Shown here piece after piece: positions 6,644 to 14,753 of a stretch of DNA of 20,971 nt. Position numbers and translations under genes: made by a program. Source of the DNA: UBA1672 sp023140905 (lineage in GTDB: Bacteria > Pseudomonadota > Alphaproteobacteria > Micavibrionales > Micavibrionaceae); contig DAOVWH010000019.1 in the NCBI GenBank assembly GCA_030636745.1, positions 1 to 20,971 of the forward strand. Reading direction: 5' to 3'. Numbering within the stretch: position 1 is the first letter of the stretch; every line of letters starts with the position of its first letter. The notes beneath the pieces are model-generated. The model searched no databases and was not told the DNA's origin. It worked only from the letters and a program-made list of their open reading frames with translations.

Positions 6644-7101
6644 ACCAGAGGATATTTATAGGGATAATATTATAGTATCCACCTCTTCAGTCAGAACAAT
6701 ATAAAAATGGTGGTGGTAAGGAATTTACTAAATGGTGGTGCCCTTACTAAGTTTACGTCCAAAACATCCAGATATTGCCCTGCCTTTTCTCCTGATTTTT
6801 TTATGCTCTGTACGTGTTTATTGCCGAACATCATGATTATGGTTTTATGCAATATGCCTTCTTAATTCTACATTGCCCGGATTAGTCTGCTCTATTTTTT
6901 CCTGCTTTTTGGTCTTAAAGGAATGGTTATTAAGGAAACGAGCGGTCTCGTATTTCGCGGTCGTATGATCGGCTTTTATCTATCCCGCCGGACTACATTT
7001 TGTCCCTAGTATCATTCTTTAACGGAAATCGTTTATTCCGGGATATTTGCCATTGGATTTATTCTCCTGACGCATATACACACAGACGTACATCTCCTTC
7101 A

Positions 7102-7129
7102 TATAGTAGTTTCACTTAAGAATAGTACA
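7102..7129 (+). repeat. Cassette end, right-end type of the MITE
   Basis: A 28-bp terminal repeat identical in inverse to 9642-9669. The match to the MITE right end continues past the repeat (ACAGAATT). Confidence 0.9.
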
Positions 7130-7298
7130 GAATTGCAAAACCATCTGCTTATCATAGTAATCAATGTTTCACTTTTTTCTTGCCTTTGCAGCACGATTAT
7201 CAGTTATCATCACAAGAAATATTTTTTGAACAAAGCACCACACAAAACGGATGAATTTCGTTATAAATAGAGGGCAAAGAGAAAATGGAGATTTTTCT

Positions 7299-7787
7299 AT
7301 GACAGCAACAGATGAAAATAATACAGAAACAAATGGCAACAAATTGCCTAATCCAAACACTCAAGCTCAATGGTTTACACACGTACGCCATGCGCATCAA
7401 AGAGAAACTGCCGAAGATTATGTGAAGCTAATTGCTGATTTATTAAACGCCCGGCAAGAAGCCCGACTAAGTGATCTGGCTGCACGGCTTGGCGTTTCAT
7501 CCCCGACAGTCAGTAAAGTATTGAGCCGCCTAAAAAATGAGGGGTATATTGAAAGCCGCCCCTATCGCTCAATCTTTCTAACGCCCAAAGGATGGAATCT
7601 TGCACAAGCTTGTAAAAAGCGTCATCAAACCGTGCTGGATTTTCTGATTGCCTTGGGAGTCTCGTACGAAACAGCCCCTTTTGATGCAGAAGGAATGAAA
7701 CACCACATCAGCGAAGAAACACTCAATTTGTTCCAGAAATTCACTCGTGCACAGGAATATCGCCTCACAGGGAAAGTGTCATCTTAA
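7299..7787 (+). CDS. mntR: MntR, DtxR-family manganese-responsive repressor
   Basis: 162 aa from the ATG at 7299, with GGAG 8 nt upstream. An ATG at 7251 would add 16 residues without a good ribosome binding site. The cytoplasmic protein binds Mn(II) and represses manganese uptake genes. It has a winged helix-turn-helix at about 48-97 (LSDLAARLGVSSPTVSKVLS is the recognition unit, SIFLTPKG the wing). A helical metal-binding and dimer region follows, with RHQTVLDFLIALGV (His109) and DAEGMKHHISEETL (Glu131, His135/136). Asp40 lies in helix 1 (ETAEDYV). The pattern closely follows E. coli MntR, including a polar N-terminal extension before the core. No Mn transporter is nearby. It is the first gene of the inverted-repeat-bounded cassette and the only one with no pilus role. 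Confidence 0.92.
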   Translation: MTATDENNTETNGNKLPNPNTQAQWFTHVRHAHQRETAEDYVKLIADLLNARQEARLSDLAARLGVSSPTVSKVLSRLKNEGYIESRPYRSIFLTPKGWNLAQACKKRHQTVLDFLIALGVSYETAPFDAEGMKHHISEETLNLFQKFTRAQEYRLTGKVSS

Positions 7788-8027
7788 TACGAATTAGTAT
7801 TAGAAAATATCGTCCTACAAGACAAAAAACGGCTCAAAACCCGACAAAAGCCTGAAATCCTTAAAAAATGCATGATTTTTTAATCTTTTCGCGTTATAGT
7901 ATGAGGGTTGGAGAATTTTCTGTTTTTCTTCTCATTCGTGTTATATGCAAATCTATAAGTCACACAAAATTATACATACATCAAATTACACAAAAAAATT
8001 ACACACACATTGAAGAGCACCCAAATC

Positions 8028-8567
8028 ATGAAGAATATTATTGTGTCTATGCGCCAAAATCATACGTTGTTCATATTGCTAGCCCTCGGTATAATGGTCT
8101 ACGGCCTTTGCTTGTATATCGGCAGTGCTCATGCACAAGAATCCTCTGCATCAAAATTTATTGATATTCTACCTACAGTCACAATGGCGGAAACCCCTGA
8201 AGCTCCATTACCCGCTGAAACAACGCATGGGCCTATCCGCCTTACACCTGATAAATCGGAAATCCTTAAGCTGGATGAAGAAGTTGGAAGTATAGTGATC
8301 GGCAACCCCGCACATTTGAGCATTTTAGCCGATACATCACAAACGTTAGTGCTTGTTCCCAAAACGCCCGGTGCAACGCATTTTTCCGCACTGAACAAAC
8401 AAGGTGACATTATAATGCAACGTCATATCATTGTTGCTGCTCCGTCTACGAACTATATTCGTATTAAGAAAACATGTGCAGATAATGCAAAAGGCTGCGT
8501 AGAAACCAGCGTTTACTATTGCCCTGACATGTGTCATGAAATAGAGTCTCAGGGTGACAATAACTAA
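8028..8567 (+). CDS. Secreted CpaC-N-like (secretin N-domain) pilus protein
   Basis: 179 aa from the ATG at 8028. A TTG at 8010 in frame is less likely. A hydrophobic segment (LFILLALGIMVYGLCLYIG) ending SAHAQ/E is a signal peptide. Residues about 65-135 (GPIRLTPDKSEILKLDEEVG, SIVIGNPAHLSILA, LVLVPKTPGATHFSALNKQG) match the pilus-formation/secretin N-terminal domain, and the N-domain of CpaC in this window has the same ILxLxEGV-VxDP-LYxxGxxxGxTNxxxLxxxG pattern. There is no secretin channel domain. The last 40 residues hold four Cys (TC, GC, YYCPDMC), which could form disulfides in the periplasm. It lies 98 bp before tadD in the same direction and probably assists secretin assembly. Confidence 0.75.
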   Translation: MKNIIVSMRQNHTLFILLALGIMVYGLCLYIGSAHAQESSASKFIDILPTVTMAETPEAPLPAETTHGPIRLTPDKSEILKLDEEVGSIVIGNPAHLSILADTSQTLVLVPKTPGATHFSALNKQGDIIMQRHIIVAAPSTNYIRIKKTCADNAKGCVETSVYYCPDMCHEIESQGDNN

Positions 8568-8665
8568 ATAATAACAATAAGCGATAGCAAAATAAGTTAA
8601 GTTACAAAAAAAACACTGTTTAAAATAAGTTTTATAAAATAGGTTTTAAAGGATAACAAAACGTT

Positions 8666-9358
8666 ATGAGCATGAACCGTACTGCCCCACTTTTGATAAT
8701 GGCTGTCTCCGCGTTAGGATTAGGAGGCTGTCAAACAATCGGCTCAAACCGTGCTGCTGATAATTATACATCACCTAGCAAAGAACAACGTATCGACTCA
8801 GCTCTGGAAAAAGTAGCGCTTCAAGTTTCTAAGAGCGGGTCAAGTTCCGCGAAGCTGATAACTTTAGAAAAACAATATAAGCGCAATAGTGACAATGCTT
8901 CATATGCTTTAGAATTTGCACGTGTCCTTCGACAAACAGGGTATCTTAATCGGGCATTCTCTGTGCTCAAGCCTTTTGCTGATAAAGAAGAATCTGTAGC
9001 CGGGGTGAAAACAGAGATGTCTATGATTGCTCTGGGACTAGGGAAATATAATGATGCTGAAAAATACGCACAAGGAGCCATTATTCAAGATCCTTCAGAT
9101 CATTCTGCTTATCAGAATTTAGGAATAGCCCTTGATGCCAAGGAAATGCATGTTGAAGCAGAACGCGCTTTTCGCAAAGGGTTGGAATATTGGGAAGGTG
9201 ATCCTACGACCATCATGAATAACCTTGCGCTTAATCTCGCGACACAAGGCTATATTGATGATGCTGTAGAAATATTGGAACGCGCTAAGAATATTGCTCC
9301 CAACCGGATAGAAATTGAACGTAATTTGCGCATTATCCGCACGTTGAATGAACGGTAA
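8666..9358 (+). CDS. tadD: TadD, TPR lipoprotein of the Tad pilus
   Basis: 230 aa. The signal peptide ends in the lipobox LGLGGC, with lipidated Cys22, so the mature protein is anchored in a membrane, most likely the outer one. Several tetratricopeptide repeats run from about residue 70 to 225, with recognisable units around SYALEFARVLRQTGYLNRAF, DHSAYQNLGIALDAKEMHVE and NNLALNLATQGYIDDAVEIL. TadD supports secretin assembly or stability in Tad systems. The start has AGGA 12 nt upstream. It is on the strand opposite to the rest of the tad genes, tail to tail with tadC, inside the inverted-repeat-bounded cassette. The REP-like repeat starts at its stop codon. Confidence 0.9.
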   Translation: MSMNRTAPLLIMAVSALGLGGCQTIGSNRAADNYTSPSKEQRIDSALEKVALQVSKSGSSSAKLITLEKQYKRNSDNASYALEFARVLRQTGYLNRAFSVLKPFADKEESVAGVKTEMSMIALGLGKYNDAEKYAQGAIIQDPSDHSAYQNLGIALDAKEMHVEAERAFRKGLEYWEGDPTTIMNNLALNLATQGYIDDAVEILERAKNIAPNRIEIERNLRIIRTLNER

Positions 9359-9454
9359 ACCTCCGCCAGCTTACGCAGGCGATTTCATTTCAAGTACGAA
9401 TTTTGCTCGGTCGGCCTCGTTGGCCCGACAGCGCTACATCTGCCAGCTTATGCC
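9357..9454. repeat. REP-like intergenic repeat, copy B (long form)
   Basis: It starts at the tadD stop codon with CTCCGCCAGCTTACGCAGGC. The central block is shared with copy C at 19173-19324 (TTTCATTTCAAGTACGA, CTCGGTCGGCCTCGTTGGCC), followed by a second, degenerate CCAGCTTATGCC hairpin half. CCGCC/GGCGG-type stems and the GTCGG/CCGAC arms give stacked hairpins that could also end tadD transcription. Confidence 0.85.
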
Positions 9455-9477
9455 ATACAAAATGATTCAAAAAATAA

Positions 9478-9511
9478 TTTTATATGTGCGTTCAAACACC
9501 CAAATAAACTA
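9478..9511. repeat. Displaced module of the REP-like repeat
   Basis: TTTATATGTGCGTTCAAACA and the following CCCAAATAAACT match the 5' part of copy C (19173-19205). Here the module lies after the hairpin block instead of before it, so the modules are shuffled between copies. Confidence 0.7.
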
Positions 9512-9641
9512 TGGAAGAGCTTCGCGCTTGTACCCTTTGGTGCTGGTGTGCAGATCGTAGCAACCTTACAATTCATCTCCATCAAATGAATACGAATTGG
9601 TATTATCAACACTAAAATAAAAGAACCTACGTCAAGCAAAA

Positions 9642-9669
9642 TGTACTATTCTTAAGTGAAACTACTATA
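9642..9669 (-). repeat. Cassette end, left-end type of the MITE
   Basis: A 28-bp perfect inverted copy of 7102-7129. It ends 3 bp from the stop codon of tadC and may also shape the 3' end of the tad transcript. Confidence 0.9.
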
Positions 9670-9672
9670 AGT

Positions 9673-10626
9673 TTAACCGCCGCCGAATGTTGCAGAGACA
9701 GATATTCCCGCAGGTCCCAAGATTACAATAAACAATGCAGGCAAGAAAAACAAAATCATCGGCACAGTTAACATCGGCGGTAACGCAGCAGCTTTACGTT
9801 CAGCTTCAGACATACGAATTTCACGCAATTCATCGCTCATCACACGCATTACATTAGACACAGATGTCCCATATTGTTCCGCTTGAATAAGTGCGTTGGC
9901 AAAATTCTTTCCTGCCCCACTACCAACTCGCCGTGAAAAATCATTCAAAGCCTGTCTACGGTCATTAAGCATAGCCAACTCAGCACTTAAAATTCCCAAC
10001 TCTTCCGCTAAAACTTCCGAATTATCAGCAACTTCACCTGCTACACGCTCAATCGTTTGTTCCAGACCAATTCCCCCTTGAACACAAATAAGCATCATAT
10101 CCAGTGCATCAGGGAAAGATAGATTAATTTCTTCCTGACGCTTTATAATTTTGTTCTTAATCAAAATATCAGGCAATTTAAAACAAGATAATGCGCCTAA
10201 AATTAAAATCGCTATTTCCACAGCAGGAGATAATGACTTGTCTTCCGGTAAAATTGAGAAATAAAGGCTTGAAAAAATAACAAAAACCACCGGTGCAATA
10301 GCACGTGTTAGCATAAATTTTATATGCGCTTTAGGATTCCGTATCCCTGCTTGCAACATTTTATCACGTGATTTATCAGCCATCTTCCCGGCCAATTTCT
10401 GAAAGCGGTAAAACATCGCCATGCTATCGCGTGCAGAAACGCTTTCTTCGCTGATAATTTTTGTTCCATCACGATTAGATTGAAACAAGTCTTTACGGCG
10501 CTTCTCAATAATAGAGCGATATTTTTCTTTTTTATCCGATTTTTGCAAAAACGGAAAAGCAAACGCAGCAAAAGACAATCCTGCGCCCAAAGAAGCAAAT
10601 AATGTAACAATGACTTCGTTATCCAT
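9673..10626 (-). CDS. tadC: TadC, inner-membrane platform protein
   Basis: 317 aa, GspF/TadC family. There is a hydrophobic segment at the N-terminus (8-25), a basic cytoplasmic stretch (KKEKYRSIIEKRRKDL), a pair of membrane helices around 108-155 and a C-terminal one near 290-315. The T2SS-F domain has the typical SFPDALDMMLICVQGGIGLE, the AEQYGTSVSNVMRVMSDELR loop and the AERKAAALPPMLTVPMILFF exit. With TadB it should form the platform on which the CpaF ATPase drives pilus polymerisation. It is last in the minus-strand operon, 29 bp after tadB, with AAGG before the ATG. Its stop codon adjoins the inverted repeat of the neighbouring cassette. Confidence 0.93.
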   Translation of the reverse strand: MDNEVIVTLFASLGAGLSFAAFAFPFLQKSDKKEKYRSIIEKRRKDLFQSNRDGTKIISEESVSARDSMAMFYRFQKLAGKMADKSRDKMLQAGIRNPKAHIKFMLTRAIAPVVFVIFSSLYFSILPEDKSLSPAVEIAILILGALSCFKLPDILIKNKIIKRQEEINLSFPDALDMMLICVQGGIGLEQTIERVAGEVADNSEVLAEELGILSAELAMLNDRRQALNDFSRRVGSGAGKNFANALIQAEQYGTSVSNVMRVMSDELREIRMSEAERKAAALPPMLTVPMILFFLPALFIVILGPAGISVSATFGGG

Positions 10627-10655
10627 TCTTATTGCCTTTATCCTAGGTCCTAACC

Positions 10656-11636
10656 CTAGATTTTAAAATTAATCATCTGTTTCATAACCATCACACCGCA
10701 TACCATCCAGAACAAAGCACCCATAAGCAGTTGTGTCCCAAAAGATGTAAAAAATAGCGGGTCAAGATATCCCGGAGATACAAAATAAAGCCCTGTTGCC
10801 ACCAAAGGCGGCAATGCTGCAATAATAGCAGCCGAAGAAATTGCCTCTGATGAAAGTGCCATAATCTTACGTTTAAGCTTAAACCGTTCGCGAATAACAC
10901 GTGCCAGATTAATTAGAACATCTGACAAACTAGACCCTGTTTGTGCCTGAATAGAAAGCCCCGCAGCAAACATCTTCATTTCAGGCAAAGGCATACGTCT
11001 ACACCCTTCTGCTACAGCTTCATGTAATGGAATCCCTATTCTTTGCTTATCATAAATAATTGACATTTCTTCGCCAACCGGACCATCATATTCACGCGTA
11101 ATCATAGAAACAGCCTCTGATACAGGCATACCGGCTTTCAATAATCGCACAATAGCTTCCAACGCATCAGCAAATTCTTCCAGGAATTTTTTCTGACGTT
11201 TCTTGATTTTGCGTTTAAGAATCATGCGCGGCAGCCCCAATAAGCCGATAATGAAAAACATCCCAATCAGCATTATTGATAAATGAAACGCGAATTTTGC
11301 CAATGCTGCACAAGCAACCGCAGAAATAAGGGACAAAATCCAAAATTTTCCAATAGCCGGTTTTAGTCCAGCCTGCTGTAACTTAATCGATATTGTTTCT
11401 TTCCCCTGCCCTTTTTTCTCTTCATCCCGCGTGTTTTTCAGCTTTTTGGCAATCTCGGCCCGACGCTTATTTTGAATATCTTTCTCATCGATATATCCTT
11501 CACCGCCGGCAATTCCTTTGATAACCGCAATATTTTTCTGCTTTTGCTTAGCTACAGAATTCATTATTACGAACATCGCAATAGCAACCAGCAAAAAAAC
11601 AATCGCAGCAATTAATATTATTTGAAGTGGTGTCAT
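10656..11636 (-). CDS. tadB: TadB, inner-membrane platform protein
   Basis: 326 aa, GspF/TadB family. An N-terminal membrane helix (7-26) is followed by a Lys/Glu-rich cytoplasmic part, two helices around 102-140, and a C-terminal pair (about 270-325). The T2SS-F signature is seen in EEFADALEAIVRLLKAGMPV, GPVGEEMSIIYDKQRIGIPL and QTGSSLSDVLINLARVIRER. It pairs with TadC as the base of the Tad export machine. It starts 12 bp after the end of cpaF, and its start has only a GAGA-type ribosome binding site, which fits coupling to cpaF. Confidence 0.93.
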   Translation of the reverse strand: MTPLQIILIAAIVFLLVAIAMFVIMNSVAKQKQKNIAVIKGIAGGEGYIDEKDIQNKRRAEIAKKLKNTRDEEKKGQGKETISIKLQQAGLKPAIGKFWILSLISAVACAALAKFAFHLSIMLIGMFFIIGLLGLPRMILKRKIKKRQKKFLEEFADALEAIVRLLKAGMPVSEAVSMITREYDGPVGEEMSIIYDKQRIGIPLHEAVAEGCRRMPLPEMKMFAAGLSIQAQTGSSLSDVLINLARVIRERFKLKRKIMALSSEAISSAAIIAALPPLVATGLYFVSPGYLDPLFFTSFGTQLLMGALFWMVCGVMVMKQMINFKI

Positions 11637-11648
11637 TTTTTTCTCTCA

Positions 11649-13283
11649 CTAACCATAGGCTTCTTCCATAGCGTCCAAAACCATATCAGCTACCCCGTAC
11701 TGTCGCGCCTGATCGAAGAATTTAGGACGCAGGCCTGATGATTTTTGTTTAGTAATCAGCTTGCCATCTTCATCCTCGCCCAAAATTTCCAGCGAGAATA
11801 GATCTTGCATTGTTACGACTTCACCCTCCATTCCGGTAATTTCAGTAACGTGCGTTGTCATCCGTGAACCGTCCCTCAGGCGTTGCACCTGAATAATTAC
11901 GTTCACCGCTGAAGCAATCTGTTCGCGCACAGCTACTGTAGGCAAACTCAACCCGCCCATAGCAATCATGTTTTCCATACGGGAAATTGCCTCGCGCGGA
12001 TTGTTAGCGTGAACAGTTCCCATAGAGCCATCATGCCCGGTATTCATCGCTTGAAGCAAATCAAAAGCTTCGGGGCCACGCACCTCACCAACAATAATAC
12101 GCTCAGGCCGCATACGCAGACAGTTTCTAACCAAATCACGCATAGTAATCTCACCCACCCCTTCCAGATTAGGCGGACGTGTTTCCAAACGCACCACATG
12201 CGGCTGTTGAAGCTGCAATTCACACGCATCTTCACACGTAACAATCCGCTCGCCCGGCTCGATATAGCGGGTAAGACAGTTCAGCATCGTAGTTTTACCG
12301 GAACCTGTACCGCCCGAAACCAGCACATTTACCCGACAGCGGCCAACAGCCATAATCAACTTCGCACAAGACGGGCTCATTGAGCCAAAACCTAGCAAAT
12401 CTTCCAGCGTAAGTTTGTCTTTCTTAAACTTACGAATAGTCATACACGCCCCATCCACAGATAATGGCGGAATAATTACGTTCACACGAGAACCATCAGC
12501 GAGACGCGCATCACAAATCGGTGAAGCTTCATCAACCCGACGGCCAATCGCCCCAACGATCCGTTGACAAATTGTTGTTAAATGTTGGTTATCACGAAAT
12601 TTTATTGCTGTACGTTCGATCTTGCCCGCGACCTCGATGTAAGTAATATCAGGACCATTAATCATGATATCGGCAATATCATCACGTTCCAGTAATTCCT
12701 CAAGCGGGCCAAACCCTAGCATATCATCGGCACATTCTTTACCGATTTGCTGAAGCTCTATAGGTGTTAAATCTAAATTACGAAAGCGTGCAATCTCTTC
12801 AACGGCTGAGTAAACTTCCTCGCGAGCAGCCTTTGCCTCCATTCGTGCAAGAGCCTTTAGGTCAATACCATCACGCAAATCCAACCATATCCGGTTACGG
12901 CAACGCTGCAAACGCAGTAAAGTTACGCTATCTCCTTGTTTTTCATCCCCGGCATTTTCTTCATCCGTATTGATAAGATCAGGGTCATCGTCCATTTTCT
13001 TACGTTTTTTATTTTCGCTTTCGGATTTAGAGTCAGCTGTTTTCTTTTTCGGTGAAGTATTCTTTTTATTATCAGCTACAGGAGACGCACTACTCTTATC
13101 TTGTTTGTTTTTATCTATTTGGGAAGGTTTAGATGGAGGAGATTCAGAAACGCTTCTTTTAGGTTTTTGTTCTTTATTCTCTTCAATAAGATTTTCGCTT
13201 GGAACAGCATCAGGCTTTTGCGCCGACTTCTTTTCAGTCGCCGCTTTCTTAGAACTCGATCCTGCTTGTTTTTTCCCAAACAT
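11649..13283 (-). CDS. cpaF: CpaF/TadA, secretion ATPase of the Tad pilus
   Basis: 544 aa, GspE/VirB11 family. A 1-120 extension is unusually polar and low-complexity (Lys, Ser, Glu, Asp). The helical N-domain follows (LLRLQRCRNRIWLDLRDGID and LGFGPLEELLERDDIADIMI). The ATPase core has Walker A GGTGSGKT at 324-331, the acidic box TCEDACELQL, Walker B RIIVGEVRGPEA, and the His box GHDGSMGTVHANNPREAISR. The hexamer would power assembly, and in Tad systems retraction too. An AAGGAA lies 7 nt before the ATG. It is 68 bp after cpaE. Confidence 0.96.
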   Translation of the reverse strand: MFGKKQAGSSSKKAATEKKSAQKPDAVPSENLIEENKEQKPKRSVSESPPSKPSQIDKNKQDKSSASPVADNKKNTSPKKKTADSKSESENKKRKKMDDDPDLINTDEENAGDEKQGDSVTLLRLQRCRNRIWLDLRDGIDLKALARMEAKAAREEVYSAVEEIARFRNLDLTPIELQQIGKECADDMLGFGPLEELLERDDIADIMINGPDITYIEVAGKIERTAIKFRDNQHLTTICQRIVGAIGRRVDEASPICDARLADGSRVNVIIPPLSVDGACMTIRKFKKDKLTLEDLLGFGSMSPSCAKLIMAVGRCRVNVLVSGGTGSGKTTMLNCLTRYIEPGERIVTCEDACELQLQQPHVVRLETRPPNLEGVGEITMRDLVRNCLRMRPERIIVGEVRGPEAFDLLQAMNTGHDGSMGTVHANNPREAISRMENMIAMGGLSLPTVAVREQIASAVNVIIQVQRLRDGSRMTTHVTEITGMEGEVVTMQDLFSLEILGEDEDGKLITKQKSSGLRPKFFDQARQYGVADMVLDAMEEAYG

Positions 13284-13351
13284 TATTATTCCTTAATACA
13301 AACTACTTTTACTATAACCTTTAACATCTAACCCCATACTCAAAAGCCCTT

Positions 13352-14599
13352 TTATTTTGACTTTACTTTACCTAGCAAACCACCAAAAAAACTGGAATTT
13401 CCCTCTTTTGTATTTCCTTCAATCGCAGCATCAATCGCAATAACATTCTGTAATATTGGAAAAAACGCCGTAGCTAAACTCTCACCATCTTTATCAGATA
13501 AAAGTTTTTCTATTTCACTTTCATGCTTCATAAACAAAGCCGGCATATAATCAAGAATAAGTGATGGCTGTATTTCCAGCGCCTCTGCTACCGCAGATGA
13601 ATCAACTTCATGTGTTTTTGATATTCCCTGCATATTCAATACAAGCGAGATATCATCACTCTGCCCGCCGCGAAGATCTGTTATTTCCTTAATTAAACTG
13701 CGGCAAAAACGCAAAGATGTAATACTTGGCGACGTGACAACTACACTATGATGTGCACGAGCAATAACCGCTTTCTTTAATGGACCCTCCGCTGCTGACA
13801 AATCGACAAAAACCAGCGGAGATTTAACCATTAGATTATCTAGAATTGCCTCATATTGATCGGGGGTAATACTTGGATCAAGCATAACATCAGCCCCACT
13901 AGACAATATGCTAAGTTTTTCAGAGGCTTCGTGAAACATGCGCCCTAGTGAATCTTCGTTCCCCGATTCGACAACTCCAGCAACTTCATGCAAAGTTGCA
14001 GCCGGATCAAAGCCAAAACCAACGCTTAATGATGACCATCCTCCGGAGGCATCCATCAACAGCGTCTTGTGCCTTAATGTCATAGCAGCATTCCACGCTG
14101 CAATCTGGGTGAGAGAGCTTGTTCCAACCCCTCCTTTTGCTCCTATGAAAGCAATCAGACGACTATCAGACACACCAAGATTGGCAATCAATGCTTTTGC
14201 TATAACTTCTGCTAAGATATCAGACTCAATCGGACGAACAAGATAATCACTAACCCCCATCTCGATTAACTTACGATACAAATAGACATCATTAACCGGA
14301 CCAATAACAATCGCGGATGTCCCTTCATCACAACAAGAAGACAATTCCCCTAATTTACTTAGGAAATTATCATCAATATCTTCAGTCTGGATAATCAATA
14401 AATCAGGTGATGTTTGCTCTTTATACGCGTCAATGGCAACAGAGACATCCCCTTCTTGTGCCACGACATCCACGCGAGCAAAACGCCAATCATCTTGCAT
14501 TTTGCCCCCAGAGCCTAATGTGTCTTTGTCATCAGAAAAAATAGACACGCGTGCAACTGGTAATAAGATATCGGTCTCTTGATATTCTGCCTCGCTCAT
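13352..14599 (-). CDS. cpaE: CpaE/TadZ, receiver-like plus ParA-like ATPase
   Basis: 415 aa. Residues about 15-135 form an atypical receiver fold (LLIIQTEDIDD, SDYLVRPIESDIL). Residues 148-400 form a MinD/ParA-like domain with the deviant Walker A GAKGGVGTSS (153-162, Lys155) and LLMDASGG (Asp183). CpaE proteins place the pilus machine at the cell pole. The phosphorylation Asp of true receivers is not evident, so signalling by phosphate is unlikely. An AGG lies 8 nt before the ATG. The spacer to cpaD is 154 bp and AT-rich. Confidence 0.92.
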   Translation of the reverse strand: MSEAEYQETDILLPVARVSIFSDDKDTLGSGGKMQDDWRFARVDVVAQEGDVSVAIDAYKEQTSPDLLIIQTEDIDDNFLSKLGELSSCCDEGTSAIVIGPVNDVYLYRKLIEMGVSDYLVRPIESDILAEVIAKALIANLGVSDSRLIAFIGAKGGVGTSSLTQIAAWNAAMTLRHKTLLMDASGGWSSLSVGFGFDPAATLHEVAGVVESGNEDSLGRMFHEASEKLSILSSGADVMLDPSITPDQYEAILDNLMVKSPLVFVDLSAAEGPLKKAVIARAHHSVVVTSPSITSLRFCRSLIKEITDLRGGQSDDISLVLNMQGISKTHEVDSSAVAEALEIQPSLILDYMPALFMKHESEIEKLLSDKDGESLATAFFPILQNVIAIDAAIEGNTKEGNSSFFGGLLGKVKSK

Positions 14600-14753
14600 T
14601 TTGCAACCTGTTATATGCCGATACGGCTCATGGAATAATATTTAGATTTAATAGACTTAATATAAACTTAGTATAATGAATTTATAATTTCCATGTCCAC
14701 ACTAGCACCTAACCTCTTAACATTCCCCTAACAAAACACCTTGTTAATCACTG

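Larger units (their letters stand above)
5751..7101. other. Long AT-rich intergenic region, no convincing gene
   Basis: About 1.35 kb with only one weak short frame (6048-6281). It contains two adjacent DnaA-box-like sites, one exact DnaA box, six GANTC sites within 6213-6548, a 10-bp G-rich tandem repeat, and an 11-bp perfect inverted repeat pair (AATCGGACAAT at 6247-6257 and its complement at 6399-6409). I see no rRNA, RNase P, SRP or tmRNA signature. It could be a regulatory or origin-like region, or decayed sequence. Confidence 0.5.
7102..9669. mobile_element. 2.57-kb cassette bounded by MITE-type ends
   Basis: The segment is enclosed by perfect 28-bp inverted repeats (7102-7129 and 9642-9669) beginning TATAGTAGTTTCACTTAAGA. 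Beyond the inverted repeat, the 7102 end continues CAGAATTGC, like the right end of the MITE at 2243-2407. The 9669 end continues inward CATTTTGCTTGA, like the MITE left end. So the two sides look like the two ends of one element in reverse orientation, with TA at both outer edges. Inside are mntR, a secretin-N-domain protein, tadD and a REP-like repeat. There is no transposase. Whether it moved as a unit, or a MITE was filled by later insertion, is open. Confidence 0.55.

Noticed and set aside
7868..8164. 98-codon plus-strand frame
   Set aside because: It overlaps the real secretin-N-domain gene in another frame, has no ribosome binding site, and its translation is rich in Tyr, His and Cys without a recognisable pattern.
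9348..9560. 70-codon frame over the end of tadD and the repeat
   Set aside because: It is made almost wholly of REP-like repeat sequence. The hairpins explain the region.
9520..9594. Frame reading FGAGVQIVATLQF, reminiscent of a dihydroorotate dehydrogenase C-terminus
   Set aside because: The match is only a few residues (GAG-QI), the preceding residues do not fit the family, and chance is more likely.
12009..12383. 124-codon plus-strand frame inside cpaF
   Set aside because: It is antisense to the well-supported cpaF ATPase core. Its composition follows the complementary strand.
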